Shown: piece by piece, positions 16,577 to 24,961 of the stretch
Position numbering within the stretch: position 1 is the first letter of the stretch
Layout: each line of letters starts with the position of its first letter
Source: Croceivirga sp.
GTDB lineage: Bacteria; Bacteroidota; Bacteroidia; Flavobacteriales; Flavobacteriaceae
Assembly (NCBI GenBank): GCA_028284665.1
Contig: JANQRG010000018.1
Location: 1-64,000 of the forward strand
Length of the DNA stretch: 64,000 bases
Reading direction: 5' to 3'
Notes under the pieces: generated by a model
Database searches by the model: none
Seen by the model: only the letters and a program-made list of their open reading frames with translations
What the model was told of the DNA's origin: nothing
Program-made: the position numbers and the translations under genes

Positions 16577-17770
16577 CTACACCAATACCTTGTTGATAGC
16601 TTTGGTAAACAATTGCATTTCTTCCAGGGTTCCCATGCTCACCCTACACCAGTTCTTGCCCATGAATTGAAACGCCCTAACACCCACTTTAAGGGCTGTC
16701 ATCTTTGATAAAAACGCTTTGCCATCCATTTCAATGGGGAAAATCATAAAACTGGTGTGGGAAGGAACAGGAGCGAAGCCCATATTTGTTAAGCTGGTGT
16801 ACACATAGTCCCTGGCCTTGGCATTCAAATCCCTTGATTTGTTCAAGAAGGCGGTATCATCCATAGCACCCATCGCCGCAAATACGGAAGGATAAGAAAT
16901 ACCCATGCCTGCTCGGGTTATCCTTTGAAGTTTATCTAAGGTAGCCTCCTGAGCGATCGCGTAACCTACCCTTAGCCCGGCCATCCCATGAATTTTCGAG
17001 AATGTACGTGCCACTATAACATCCTTACCCTGGTTAATTAACGAAATCATGCTATGCCTGGCACCATCTTCTAAGAACCACAGATAGGCCTCATCCACGA
17101 ATACCGGAACGCTTTCTGAAACTCTGGAACAGAAATCCAGCAATGCTTCGCTATCGGTAATGGTACCCGTCGGATTGTTGGGATTACAGATATAGACCAA
17201 TTTGGTTTCGGAGTCTATTGCCTTTTCCATAGCATCCAGATCATGCGACCAGTCCTCTTTCAGGGGTACCGGTTTCCAGCTTCCCCCGGTAGCTTCGGCC
17301 ACCCGTATCAGGGACATATAAGCAGGATCTGCTGAAACCACGTTACCTCCGTTCATAAACAGTACCATGGCCGTTTTTTCCAGTAGATCCGAAGAACCTG
17401 GCCCCATCATGATGTTTTCAGGGGCTACGCCCTCAAATTCTGCAATTTTATCAATAAGTTGAAACAGCTCTTTCCAGGCATATCGATTTCCTCCCGGAGC
17501 AGCTTTTTTTAACGCTTCCAGGGCCAGTGGTGACGGGCCATAAGGATTTTCATTAGCATTTAGTCTGGCATCCAATTCCGGAAATTCTCTGAAGTTTTCC
17601 GGAAGGAATTCTTTGAAAAAAGGACTATAGATAGCATTTCCCTGGTGGTCCAGTGGCAAAGGCGTTCTGGGACTTTCGCCATAACTAAAATAAGGGGCGG
17701 CTAAGATCCCTCCCGTGGCAAGTACACCTTTTTTTAACCAGTTCCTTCGATGGATGTTTGTTGCGGCCAT
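16577..17770 (-). CDS. Tat-exported PLP-dependent aminotransferase (histidinol-phosphate aminotransferase-like)
   Basis: A 397-aa fold-type I aminotransferase of the HisC subgroup. The N-terminus carries a twin-arginine signal (RRNWLKKGVLATGGILAAP), so the folded PLP enzyme should be exported. Active-site elements are present: ARLNANENPYGPSP-like substrate arm (LDARLNANENPYGPS), VYICNPNNPTG, VFVDEAYLWF and the PLP lysine in ARTFSKIHGMAGLRVGYAI. There are no other histidine genes here, so a biosynthetic role is unlikely. A periplasmic amino-acid or amine role is possible. It starts at an ATG and precedes the AEC transporter by 3 bp. Confidence 0.85.
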   Translation of the reverse strand: MAATNIHRRNWLKKGVLATGGILAAPYFSYGESPRTPLPLDHQGNAIYSPFFKEFLPENFREFPELDARLNANENPYGPSPLALEALKKAAPGGNRYAWKELFQLIDKIAEFEGVAPENIMMGPGSSDLLEKTAMVLFMNGGNVVSADPAYMSLIRVAEATGGSWKPVPLKEDWSHDLDAMEKAIDSETKLVYICNPNNPTGTITDSEALLDFCSRVSESVPVFVDEAYLWFLEDGARHSMISLINQGKDVIVARTFSKIHGMAGLRVGYAIAQEATLDKLQRITRAGMGISYPSVFAAMGAMDDTAFLNKSRDLNAKARDYVYTSLTNMGFAPVPSHTSFMIFPIEMDGKAFLSKMTALKVGVRAFQFMGKNWCRVSMGTLEEMQLFTKAINKVLV

Positions 17771-17946
17771 AATGAAATAGTTTGGATTAGTCTATGTAAC
17801 TAAATTAATGGGCACGCAGCGTAATTCCTATGGTAAAGTCATAAAAATCAAACTCTTAAAATTGGGATATAAAAAAAATCAGGCTAAAAAAAGAGAAGTT
17901 CTTAAGGTTGAACAAAAACGATTTGAATCATTTCTGAAAGCCAAAA

Positions 17947-18393
17947 TTATTTTACAATAGTTATTTTTTCAAAATAAAGGCCACTATCTGATTCACCCTC
18001 TTGTTCCTGACCATTATAAAGAATTTGATTTATCGGAAAGTAAGGCCCGCAACACCCTGTTTCTACATTTTCTCCACTTAAATCTAAAATCAATACATCG
18101 GTTTCAGTATCATTCAGCTTAATTTCGTAGATATTCTCCCCCACCTCCCCGTTAATTTCGAAAAATAAGGTATCCAAAGTGCTTAGATTTGAGTTTACCT
18201 GTACGCCATCTTTAGTCACTATAATTTCGGCTTGTTCATAAGTGCCATTGGCAATCAAGTTGATTCCGTTGGTATCGACAAATTCAATGGATAGGGACTG
18301 AAAGGCACAGTCTACCAATTCGCAATCATTGCCATCGTCGTCATTGCATCCAAGAAAAACTCCGAAAACAAAAAGAAGGAAATATGGTCTCAT
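17947..18393 (-). CDS. Secreted lipoprotein, unknown function
   Basis: A 148-aa protein with a short lipoprotein signal (lipobox ending in FLGC at about residue 16), then an acidic stretch (NDDDGND, typical of surface-exposed Bacteroidota lipoproteins) and a beta-rich domain. Four further cysteines (CELVDC, GCCGPYF) may form disulfides. No known family recognised. Confidence 0.65.
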   Translation of the reverse strand: MRPYFLLFVFGVFLGCNDDDGNDCELVDCAFQSLSIEFVDTNGINLIANGTYEQAEIIVTKDGVQVNSNLSTLDTLFFEINGEVGENIYEIKLNDTETDVLILDLSGENVETGCCGPYFPINQILYNGQEQEGESDSGLYFEKITIVK

Positions 18394-18436
18394 CTGAGAT
18401 TTCTTATAAGATCAAAAAGCGGGGAAAGGTTGCTCG

Positions 18437-19456
18437 TTACAACGAAGATTTAAACTGTTCCAAAAAACGAAGGTCGTTTTCGCTCAACATTCGGATATCA
18501 GGAATCTGGTACAGTAACATGGCCATCCTATCAATACCTACTCCAAGAGCAAAGCCGGAATACACCTCAGGATCAATATTACAATTGCTCAAGACATTAG
18601 GATCTACCATTCCACAACCCCCTATTTCCAACCATCCCGTTCCCTTGGTTATCCTGTAGTCAATTTCATTTTCCAATCCCCAATACACATCCACTTCGGC
18701 ACTGGGTTCGGTGAAAGGGAAATACGAAGGCCGTAATCGTATCTCAGATTTTCCAAACATTTCTGTTGTAAAATACTGCAGGGTTTGTTTTAAATCGGCA
18801 AAAGAAACGTCACGATCCACATAAAGGCCTTCTACCTGGTGGAAAAAACAATGAGAACGAGCGGAGATGGCTTCGTTACGATATACCCTTCCCGGGGAAA
18901 TTGTACGAATAGGAGGATCGTTTTCTTCCATATAGCGTATTTGCACCGAAGAAGTATGGGTACGTAAGAGGATATCCGGATTGGTTTGGATGAAAAAGGT
19001 ATCCTGCATATCTCGGGCAGGGTGATATTCCGGTAAATTTAGGGCGGTAAAGTTGTGCCAGTCATCCTCAATTTCAGGCCCTTCGGAAACATTAAAGCCG
19101 ATGCGGAGGAAAATATCTATTATCCTGTTTTTAACGATGGATACGGGATGTCTCGCCCCAAGGGGTAAGGGCTCGCCGGGCCGTGTTAGATCTCCATATT
19201 TTCCTGATGGGGAAGTATTCTTTTCCAATACTTCCTTTAAATGATTGACTTTTTCGGTTGCGTTAGTCTTTAATTGATTAATGACTTGACCAAATTCTTT
19301 TTTTTGATCTGAAGGAACGTTTTTGAATGCCGTAAAAAACACATTCAACAAGCCTTTTTTACCCAAATACTTCACCCGAAAGCGCTCGACTTCTTCCATC
19401 GAATCCGCCTTGAAATTTTCCACTTCAACCAGGTGTTCTTTAAGTGTATCAATCAT
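18437..19456 (-). CDS. pheS: Phenylalanine-tRNA ligase alpha subunit
   Basis: PheS is the catalytic subunit of the (alpha-beta)2 synthetase that charges tRNA-Phe. The N-terminal coiled coil (1-90) contacts tRNA. Class II motifs follow: GFNVSEGPEIEDDWHNF, HPARDMQDTFF, RVYRNEAISARSHCFFHQVE and GFALGVGIDRMAML. At 339 aa it is full length. The partner pheT is not adjacent, as is common in Bacteroidota. A matching -7 box lies 23 bp upstream. Confidence 0.97.
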   Translation of the reverse strand: MIDTLKEHLVEVENFKADSMEEVERFRVKYLGKKGLLNVFFTAFKNVPSDQKKEFGQVINQLKTNATEKVNHLKEVLEKNTSPSGKYGDLTRPGEPLPLGARHPVSIVKNRIIDIFLRIGFNVSEGPEIEDDWHNFTALNLPEYHPARDMQDTFFIQTNPDILLRTHTSSVQIRYMEENDPPIRTISPGRVYRNEAISARSHCFFHQVEGLYVDRDVSFADLKQTLQYFTTEMFGKSEIRLRPSYFPFTEPSAEVDVYWGLENEIDYRITKGTGWLEIGGCGMVDPNVLSNCNIDPEVYSGFALGVGIDRMAMLLYQIPDIRMLSENDLRFLEQFKSSL

Positions 19457-19478
19457 TACTCACAACCTTAGAGAATGA

Positions 19479-19486
19479 CAAATTTA
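19479..19486 (-). promoter_or_regulatory. -7 box for pheS (TAAATTTG on the minus strand)
   Basis: This is an exact match to TAnnTTTG. It would start transcription near 19472, giving a leader of about 16 nt before the pheS ATG at 19456. The -33 region is weak. Confidence 0.5.
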
Positions 19487-19640
19487 GTAAATTGTCGCTG
19501 TAGATGTAGGAAATTAAAAGGGGAACCACTATCGCGCCAAAAAGATGCCATTATCAACGGGTACCCGTGGAAAAGAATTCCTGTTTTAAGGCAGTGCTTC
19601 TAAAAAATGAAGTCGAAATCATTGGGAAACGGAAGTATCT

Positions 19641-21506
19641 TCATACAATGGGTTGATATTTATCCTTTACATTGGCAATTACCCATTGCAAACAGGCGTC
19701 AAAATCATCGAACACATGCTCGGTAGGAATTAAGCCCGGAATAATATCTATTCGCTCCATCATATAGCGCGGTTGATCTAAAATGTCCACAAAAAGGACG
19801 GTTACTCCTTTTCGCTTTAAATCCTGAAGAACATCTTCCATAGCGTACAAGCCGGACTGGTCCATGTACTGCATCAGTCCCATACGGATTATTACTGTGG
19901 AAGCGGTATGGGGAATTTGTTCTGCTAGCTGTTGAAAATCGCTGGTGGAACCAAAAAATAAAGGTCCTTTTAAATGCTTAATAAATACCTCCTCTTTAAA
20001 TTTTACGGGAAAATTTCTTTCATCGGGCCAGGCTTTCTCATCCAAAGGTTTCACTTCAGAGCGGTTAGCCGTAAGATCTCCAATTTTTTTCATGAACATC
20101 AAAGAGGCGATCACCAGGCCAATTCCCACGGCGTATACCAAATTCCAAATCGATGAAAGTACCAGAACGGTTAACATAATAATCACTTCGGAGCTTAGGG
20201 AGATCGGTCCTAATTTTAGGTCCTTGGGTAAATGAGGGATAGCCCGGAGTCCTTTGTAATCCATTACGCCAATTCCCACAGTAACCAGAATACCTGCAAG
20301 CACAGCTGCCGGGATTTGGGAGGCCACCGGACCTAAAGCAAGCAAAATAATAAGCAGTAATACCCCGGCGATCATACCTGATAATTTTGTTTTTCCTCCT
20401 GCATTGATGTTAACCACGGTTCTAATAGTGGCCCCGGCCCCTGGAATACCGCCAAATATGGCGGCGATGCTGTTACCAATTCCCTGGCCTACTAGTTCCT
20501 TGTTTGGTCGATGTTTGGTATTGGTCATGTTATCCGCCACAACTGAGGTCAGCAAGGAGTCAATGGCTCCTAACAGGGCAAGGGTTAAAGCGGTAAAAAT
20601 AAAGGGTGAAATAGCGCTTACTTTAAACTGAGTGAACAACTCCAATTGTGGAAGGGGAAGCCCCTCCGGAATCCTTTCAATAGGGCGATACTCCAAATCA
20701 AGACCATAGGCTATCCCTGATACCAGGATCAAGGCTACCAACGTACTGGGCACAGCCTCAGTAATCCGTTTAAAACCGTAAATAATAAGAATAGTAGTTA
20801 AAGCTAAAACAAGTTCTAACCAGTTTAACTGTTGCAGTCCCCTGGGAAGCACTTTGAAGGTGCCCACGACCCCCGAAGCATCTTTGCCGGCAAGTGTACG
20901 CGCTTCTTTAAGCCTTTCTTCTAAGGTGATCTCCCCCGCGCGCTCTACGGTCTCTTCAAAATCCTCCAAAACCAAAATACCTTCACCGGCCTCTTCTTTT
21001 AATATGTTTTCGAGAATTTCTTCCTCGGCCAAGGGCATATATTGATTTACAAAGGCTTCATCTTCTTTTGGATAATAACCTATGGCAGGTAATATTTGGG
21101 TAACCAAAATAATCACCCCAATTGCCGTCATAAACCCGGAAACCACAGGGTAGGGAATATACTTGATATACATGCCCAGGCCTAATGCACCTAATCCTAT
21201 CTGCATTATTCCTGCTAAAAGAAAAACGGCCAATATTATGGGAAGCGCCTTATTCAGATCGCCATCATGTACTGCTAAAATACTGGCAATAATTACCATG
21301 CTTACGGCAGTCATGGGAGCGGTGGGGCCCGAAATTTGAGTATTTGTTCCACCAAAGAGGGCAGCAAAAAAACTAATAAAGATAGCACCATATAATCCGG
21401 CACTTGGACCTAGCCCGGAACTTACACCAAAAGCAAGTGCTAGTGGTAGAGCTACAATTCCCGCAGTTATCCCACCAAACAAATCCCCTCTAAGATATTT
21501 GAACAT
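19641..21506 (-). CDS. SulP family anion transporter with STAS domain (probable bicarbonate transporter)
   Basis: A 621-aa SLC26/SulP permease. It opens with FGGITAGIVALPLALAFGVS and carries the family segments GPTAPMTAVS and GNSIAAIFGGIPGAGATIRT. A C-terminal STAS domain (about 515-610) regulates transport. An extra acidic insert of roughly 80 residues (about 150-235, including EEEILENILKEEAGEG) lies between membrane segments and is longer than usual. Its place next to a carbonic anhydrase and a second SulP points to bicarbonate rather than sulfate. There are 90 bp between it and the carbonic anhydrase. Confidence 0.88.
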   Translation of the reverse strand: MFKYLRGDLFGGITAGIVALPLALAFGVSSGLGPSAGLYGAIFISFFAALFGGTNTQISGPTAPMTAVSMVIIASILAVHDGDLNKALPIILAVFLLAGIMQIGLGALGLGMYIKYIPYPVVSGFMTAIGVIILVTQILPAIGYYPKEDEAFVNQYMPLAEEEILENILKEEAGEGILVLEDFEETVERAGEITLEERLKEARTLAGKDASGVVGTFKVLPRGLQQLNWLELVLALTTILIIYGFKRITEAVPSTLVALILVSGIAYGLDLEYRPIERIPEGLPLPQLELFTQFKVSAISPFIFTALTLALLGAIDSLLTSVVADNMTNTKHRPNKELVGQGIGNSIAAIFGGIPGAGATIRTVVNINAGGKTKLSGMIAGVLLLIILLALGPVASQIPAAVLAGILVTVGIGVMDYKGLRAIPHLPKDLKLGPISLSSEVIIMLTVLVLSSIWNLVYAVGIGLVIASLMFMKKIGDLTANRSEVKPLDEKAWPDERNFPVKFKEEVFIKHLKGPLFFGSTSDFQQLAEQIPHTASTVIIRMGLMQYMDQSGLYAMEDVLQDLKRKGVTVLFVDILDQPRYMMERIDIIPGLIPTEHVFDDFDACLQWVIANVKDKYQPIV

Positions 21507-21596
21507 ACCGGGTGTTATTCCGGGGAAGATAAAAAAATTGAGTTTACAAGGAAGGGCAACAAGTGTTAATACACTACTGAACCTTGGGTGTTGGTT

Positions 21597-22223
21597 TTAT
21601 AACCAATGGACCTTTCCATCCGAAATATCATACATGGCTCCAACGATCTTTATTTCGTCAAACTCCTCCATTTCACGGAGCACATTACTTCGTTGTCTAA
21701 TATTATCTATAGTTATGGCCACATTTTTTTCGGCAACCGCGTTTACAAAGGTCGAATTTTTAGAAGTTCTGTTTTCAGGTTCCGAAGGCTCCGCAACTGC
21801 GTCCACCGCGGCGCGTATTCTACTTAACAAGAGGGTGAGGTTTCCCATTTTTGCATCGTCGCAAGCCCCCTTTACAGCACCACATGCTGTATGCCCCAGT
21901 ACCACAATTACCTTAGTTCCTGCCAATTTGCAGGCAAATTCCATACTTCCCAGAAGGTCTTCGTTAACAATATTGCCCGCGACTCTAACACTAAATATGT
22001 CACCAACTCCCTGATCAAAGACTAATTCAGCGGATACCCTTGAATCGATACAACTTAGGATAGTGGCAAAAGGGTACTGTCCGGTGGCGGTTTGTTCTAC
22101 CTGTTTGATCAAGTCCCTTTCGGTCATCGCTCGAGAAACAAAGCGCTGATTTCCTTCTTTCAGCAAAGCTATTGCAGCATCGGGGGATAGTGCTTCCTGG
22201 GTTTGTTTAGTCTGTGTGATCAT
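21597..22223 (-). CDS. Beta-class carbonic anhydrase
   Basis: This 208-aa enzyme interconverts CO2 and bicarbonate. The zinc ligands are in CIDSRVSAELVF (Cys and the Asp/Arg dyad) and LGHTACGAVKGA (His and Cys). It has no export signal, so it works in the cytosol, where it would trap CO2 as bicarbonate or supply it from imported bicarbonate. It lies between two SulP genes, 2 bp downstream of one, which strongly suggests a joint CO2/bicarbonate function. Confidence 0.95.
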   Translation of the reverse strand: MITQTKQTQEALSPDAAIALLKEGNQRFVSRAMTERDLIKQVEQTATGQYPFATILSCIDSRVSAELVFDQGVGDIFSVRVAGNIVNEDLLGSMEFACKLAGTKVIVVLGHTACGAVKGACDDAKMGNLTLLLSRIRAAVDAVAEPSEPENRTSKNSTFVNAVAEKNVAITIDNIRQRSNVLREMEEFDEIKIVGAMYDISDGKVHWL

Positions 22224-22225
22224 TA

Positions 22226-23809
22226 TTATGCGGTTTGTTTTGGTTTGAGGTTGAAAAACTCAAGGTAGCTATCAGGATTTTCTACTTCCCCCCGTTCGGA
22301 AACAAGTTTAATATCAATATTACGTTCTATGGCTTTTCGGGAGAAGTCTTGAAGAATTTCTATGATATCGTTGTCAAGGTAACGTGTTTTTCTAACATCC
22401 AACTCCAAATAAGAATATTTAGGGAGGCTGTCCAATTCTTTTAAAATAGCGCCTTTGTTAAAAAAAGTGACTTCTTCGGCCAAAGTCATCTTGATTTTGT
22501 GCTTGCCATTACTTCTATCCTCAATATGTAAAAAATGAGAGTTTTGATAGCTTTTTATAAGTATTACCACAATTCCAACGCCTAGTCCCAGGCCGATTCC
22601 CACCAAAAGGTCAGTAAAGATAATTCCCAAAACGGTCACCATGAAGGGGACAAATTGTTTCCATCCTAATTGATACATGGTTTTGAACAATGTCGGTTTG
22701 GCTAGCTTATAGCCAACGAGGAATAGTATTGCCGCCAATACAGAAAGCGGTATCATATTTAGCAGCCTGGGGATGAGAATAATGGAAATGAGTAAAAAGA
22801 ACCCGTGAATAATAGCCGAAAGCTTGGTTTGACCACCGGATTGTACATTGGCAGAACTTCTCACAATTACCTGAGTAATGGGTAAGCCGCCTATGAAACC
22901 GGAAATGATATTACCGGTGCCTTGAGCGAGCAATTCCCTGTTGGTAGGGGTTACTCTTTTGTGGGGATCTAACTTGTCCGTAGCCTCAACACACAATAGG
23001 GTTTCCAGGCTGGCGACCAGGGCTATTGTAAATGCAGTGATCCAAATTTCCGGATTGCCAATAGCCGCAAAATTTGGAAAACTAAACTGCCCGAAGAACG
23101 ATGCCGCATCTTCAGGAACCGGAACACTTACCAGATTTTTGCTGGCAATCCCGAGGGATTCGTTGTTCTGTGTAACTACATAAAACAGAATACCAACAAT
23201 TACGGCTACTAGAGGGCCCTGTACCAACTCAAAAATCTTTGCGCGTTTTTTCAAAACTCTTTCCCAAAGGACAAGAATTCCCAGCCCTATTAGGGCAATT
23301 ACCGTTGATCCGGGACTGATGTAATTAAAGGCATTTATGATCTCTGAAAAAGTGTTTTCCCCATCTACTTGGAAAAAAGCGAAATCACCTTCCGGGTTTT
23401 CGTCATAACCAAAAAAATGGGGGATCTGCTTAAGAATTATTATGATCCCTATACCGGTAAGCATTCCTTTTATTACCGATGATGGAAAATAGTACCCTAT
23501 GACTCCTGCTTTAAGAATCCCAAAAAGTAGCTGTATTAGTCCTCCGATCACCACAGCTAATAAAAAATTCTGGAATCCACCCAAAGCCCCAATAGCGGTT
23601 AATACGATAGCAGCCAATCCTGCTGCAGGACCACTAACACCAATGTGCGACCCACTCAATGCTCCCACAATAATTCCACCAACTATTCCTGCGATCAAAC
23701 CGGAGAAAAGTGGGGCGCCGCTAGCCAAAGCAATTCCCAAACACAAAGGAAGGGCCACAAAGAACACCACGATACTGGCCGGTAAATCATTTTTTATATA
23801 CCTGAACAT
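22226..23809 (-). CDS. SulP family anion transporter (probable bicarbonate transporter)
   Basis: A 527-aa SulP permease. The N-terminus has DLPASIVVFFVALPLCLGIAL, then SGSHIGVSGPAAGLA and GTGNIISGFIGGLPITQV, all family segments. The C-terminal ~100 residues form a STAS-like domain. It begins a unit with carbonic anhydrase 2 bp downstream and a second, only distantly similar, SulP. Proteins of this subgroup (SbtA/BicA-like in function) are predicted Na+/HCO3- symporters, but sulfate transport cannot be excluded from sequence. Confidence 0.88.
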   Translation of the reverse strand: MFRYIKNDLPASIVVFFVALPLCLGIALASGAPLFSGLIAGIVGGIIVGALSGSHIGVSGPAAGLAAIVLTAIGALGGFQNFLLAVVIGGLIQLLFGILKAGVIGYYFPSSVIKGMLTGIGIIIILKQIPHFFGYDENPEGDFAFFQVDGENTFSEIINAFNYISPGSTVIALIGLGILVLWERVLKKRAKIFELVQGPLVAVIVGILFYVVTQNNESLGIASKNLVSVPVPEDAASFFGQFSFPNFAAIGNPEIWITAFTIALVASLETLLCVEATDKLDPHKRVTPTNRELLAQGTGNIISGFIGGLPITQVIVRSSANVQSGGQTKLSAIIHGFFLLISIILIPRLLNMIPLSVLAAILFLVGYKLAKPTLFKTMYQLGWKQFVPFMVTVLGIIFTDLLVGIGLGLGVGIVVILIKSYQNSHFLHIEDRSNGKHKIKMTLAEEVTFFNKGAILKELDSLPKYSYLELDVRKTRYLDNDIIEILQDFSRKAIERNIDIKLVSERGEVENPDSYLEFFNLKPKQTA

Positions 23810-24199
23810 AAGCCTTAAATTTTGGCCCGATAGCTATGCGTTTCGGGAGGATTAAAATAGTATAATTGTTTAGAGGGAGCAAATTACCGGTTTTGGAAAA
23901 TAAAGCGAAGCACATCAAAATACAGGTGTTGGTGTTGGTAAAACCAACATATTCGAGTCGACTATGCTGCAATACTCACGAATAGTCAATGCGTTAGGAG
24001 ACAATAGACTGCCTTTTTCTTTGTATGTTTTCAGGACAATCCAACGTTCAAGATAGGCATATACAACCCTGGCCTTAGCGAAAATGGATACAATGATGTT
24101 GAGTAGCGATTGTATACCACAAAATAAGGAGGGAGCTATCCTCATCTGGTTGATTTTCAAAAATATAGCGGTAATCCTTTCCTATTTTTGGTAAGAAAT
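23810..24199. other. 390-bp gap between BatE and the SulP operon: promoter and palindrome, no convincing gene
   Basis: On the minus strand, TATTTTTG at 24165-24158 matches the -7 consensus and faces the SulP genes, implying a leader of about 340 nt. A perfect inverted repeat TGTTGGT-AAA-ACCAACA lies at 23933-23949, with a third copy of the half-site beside it (GGTGTTGGTGTTGGT at 23925-23939). An open frame of 81 codons (23915-24160, minus) covers much of the region, but it begins inside the -7 box and looks like no known protein. Confidence 0.45.
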
Positions 24200-24961
24200 T
24201 TAAAAATCCTTAACCAGCCTAAGGCTTTCTGAAGGAATCCAGCCGGTCTGCCCGTCTGCTATTTTAATTTTATGCCAGTTTTCCAGGGTATCCATGACGT
24301 TTACCTTAGTACCTTCGTGCAATACAAATACCTTTTCACTCCTTTGGTTTGGCTCTGATGTTACTGCTACTTCTCGCTCAAAAATAATAGCGGGATTTTT
24401 TGTGGTAAAGTCCTGGAAGGCCAAATAGGCCATGGCAAGGGCAAATACCGCTAAAAACAGCGCTAGTGTACCGGAGATGAACGCAATTCTTTTTTTGGTA
24501 GCGGAATACAATAGGTAATAGGTGATATAACCGGTGACAAAAAGAGACAGCATCACAATGGCAATGATTGCCCATTGATCGAATGACCATGCAAGAACTA
24601 CAGTATCATGGAGCTTTGCCATAGCAGTTTTTGGCATTTCCTCGATAGCATCAAGCCGCATGTTTTCGGCAAACCTAAGATTGTCCAGAATTTCAGCATC
24701 TTGGGGCTTGAGCAACAACGCTTTTTCATAAAAATAGATACTTGGGCCAATCTCATCCAATTTGTAATAGCAGTTTCCCAGATTGAAATAAAGCTCGGCA
24801 GAATGCTTACCACTTTCCAGGATATCAAGGTACAGATCAATTGCTTTTTGGTACTCCCCGTCATTGTAGGCCTCGGTTGCTTTGTCGAAAGTAGTTGCCT
24901 CCTGGGCATATATCCCCAATGACATAACAAGAGCAAAAAGAACGACGATGTGTTTTTTCAT
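24200..24961 (-). CDS. batE: BatE: TPR and SH3-domain membrane protein
   Basis: A 253-aa protein with a signal peptide (to about 19), TPR repeats (about 25-95: YQKAIDLYLDILESGKHSAE, LYFNLGNCYYKLDEIGPSI), two membrane helices (about 125-180) and a C-terminal bacterial SH3-like domain (NVMDTLENWHKIKIADGQTG). This layout is BatE, the last member of the Bat aerotolerance operon. Its start overlaps the end of batD by 4 nt. Confidence 0.9.
   Translation of the reverse strand: MKKHIVVLFALVMSLGIYAQEATTFDKATEAYNDGEYQKAIDLYLDILESGKHSAELYFNLGNCYYKLDEIGPSIYFYEKALLLKPQDAEILDNLRFAENMRLDAIEEMPKTAMAKLHDTVVLAWSFDQWAIIAIVMLSLFVTGYITYYLLYSATKKRIAFISGTLALFLAVFALAMAYLAFQDFTTKNPAIIFEREVAVTSEPNQRSEKVFVLHEGTKVNVMDTLENWHKIKIADGQTGWIPSESLRLVKDF

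Noticed and set aside
16577..17770. Biosynthetic hisC
   Set aside because: There is a Tat export signal and no his genes nearby, so a standard histidine-biosynthesis role is unlikely.
21499..22014. 171-codon plus-strand frame over carbonic anhydrase
   Set aside because: Antisense to a gene with intact catalytic motifs; no family resemblance.
23915..24160. 81-codon minus-strand frame between BatE and SulP
   Set aside because: It starts inside the -7 box, resembles no protein and lies in what looks like a leader. Treated as a non-coding gap.
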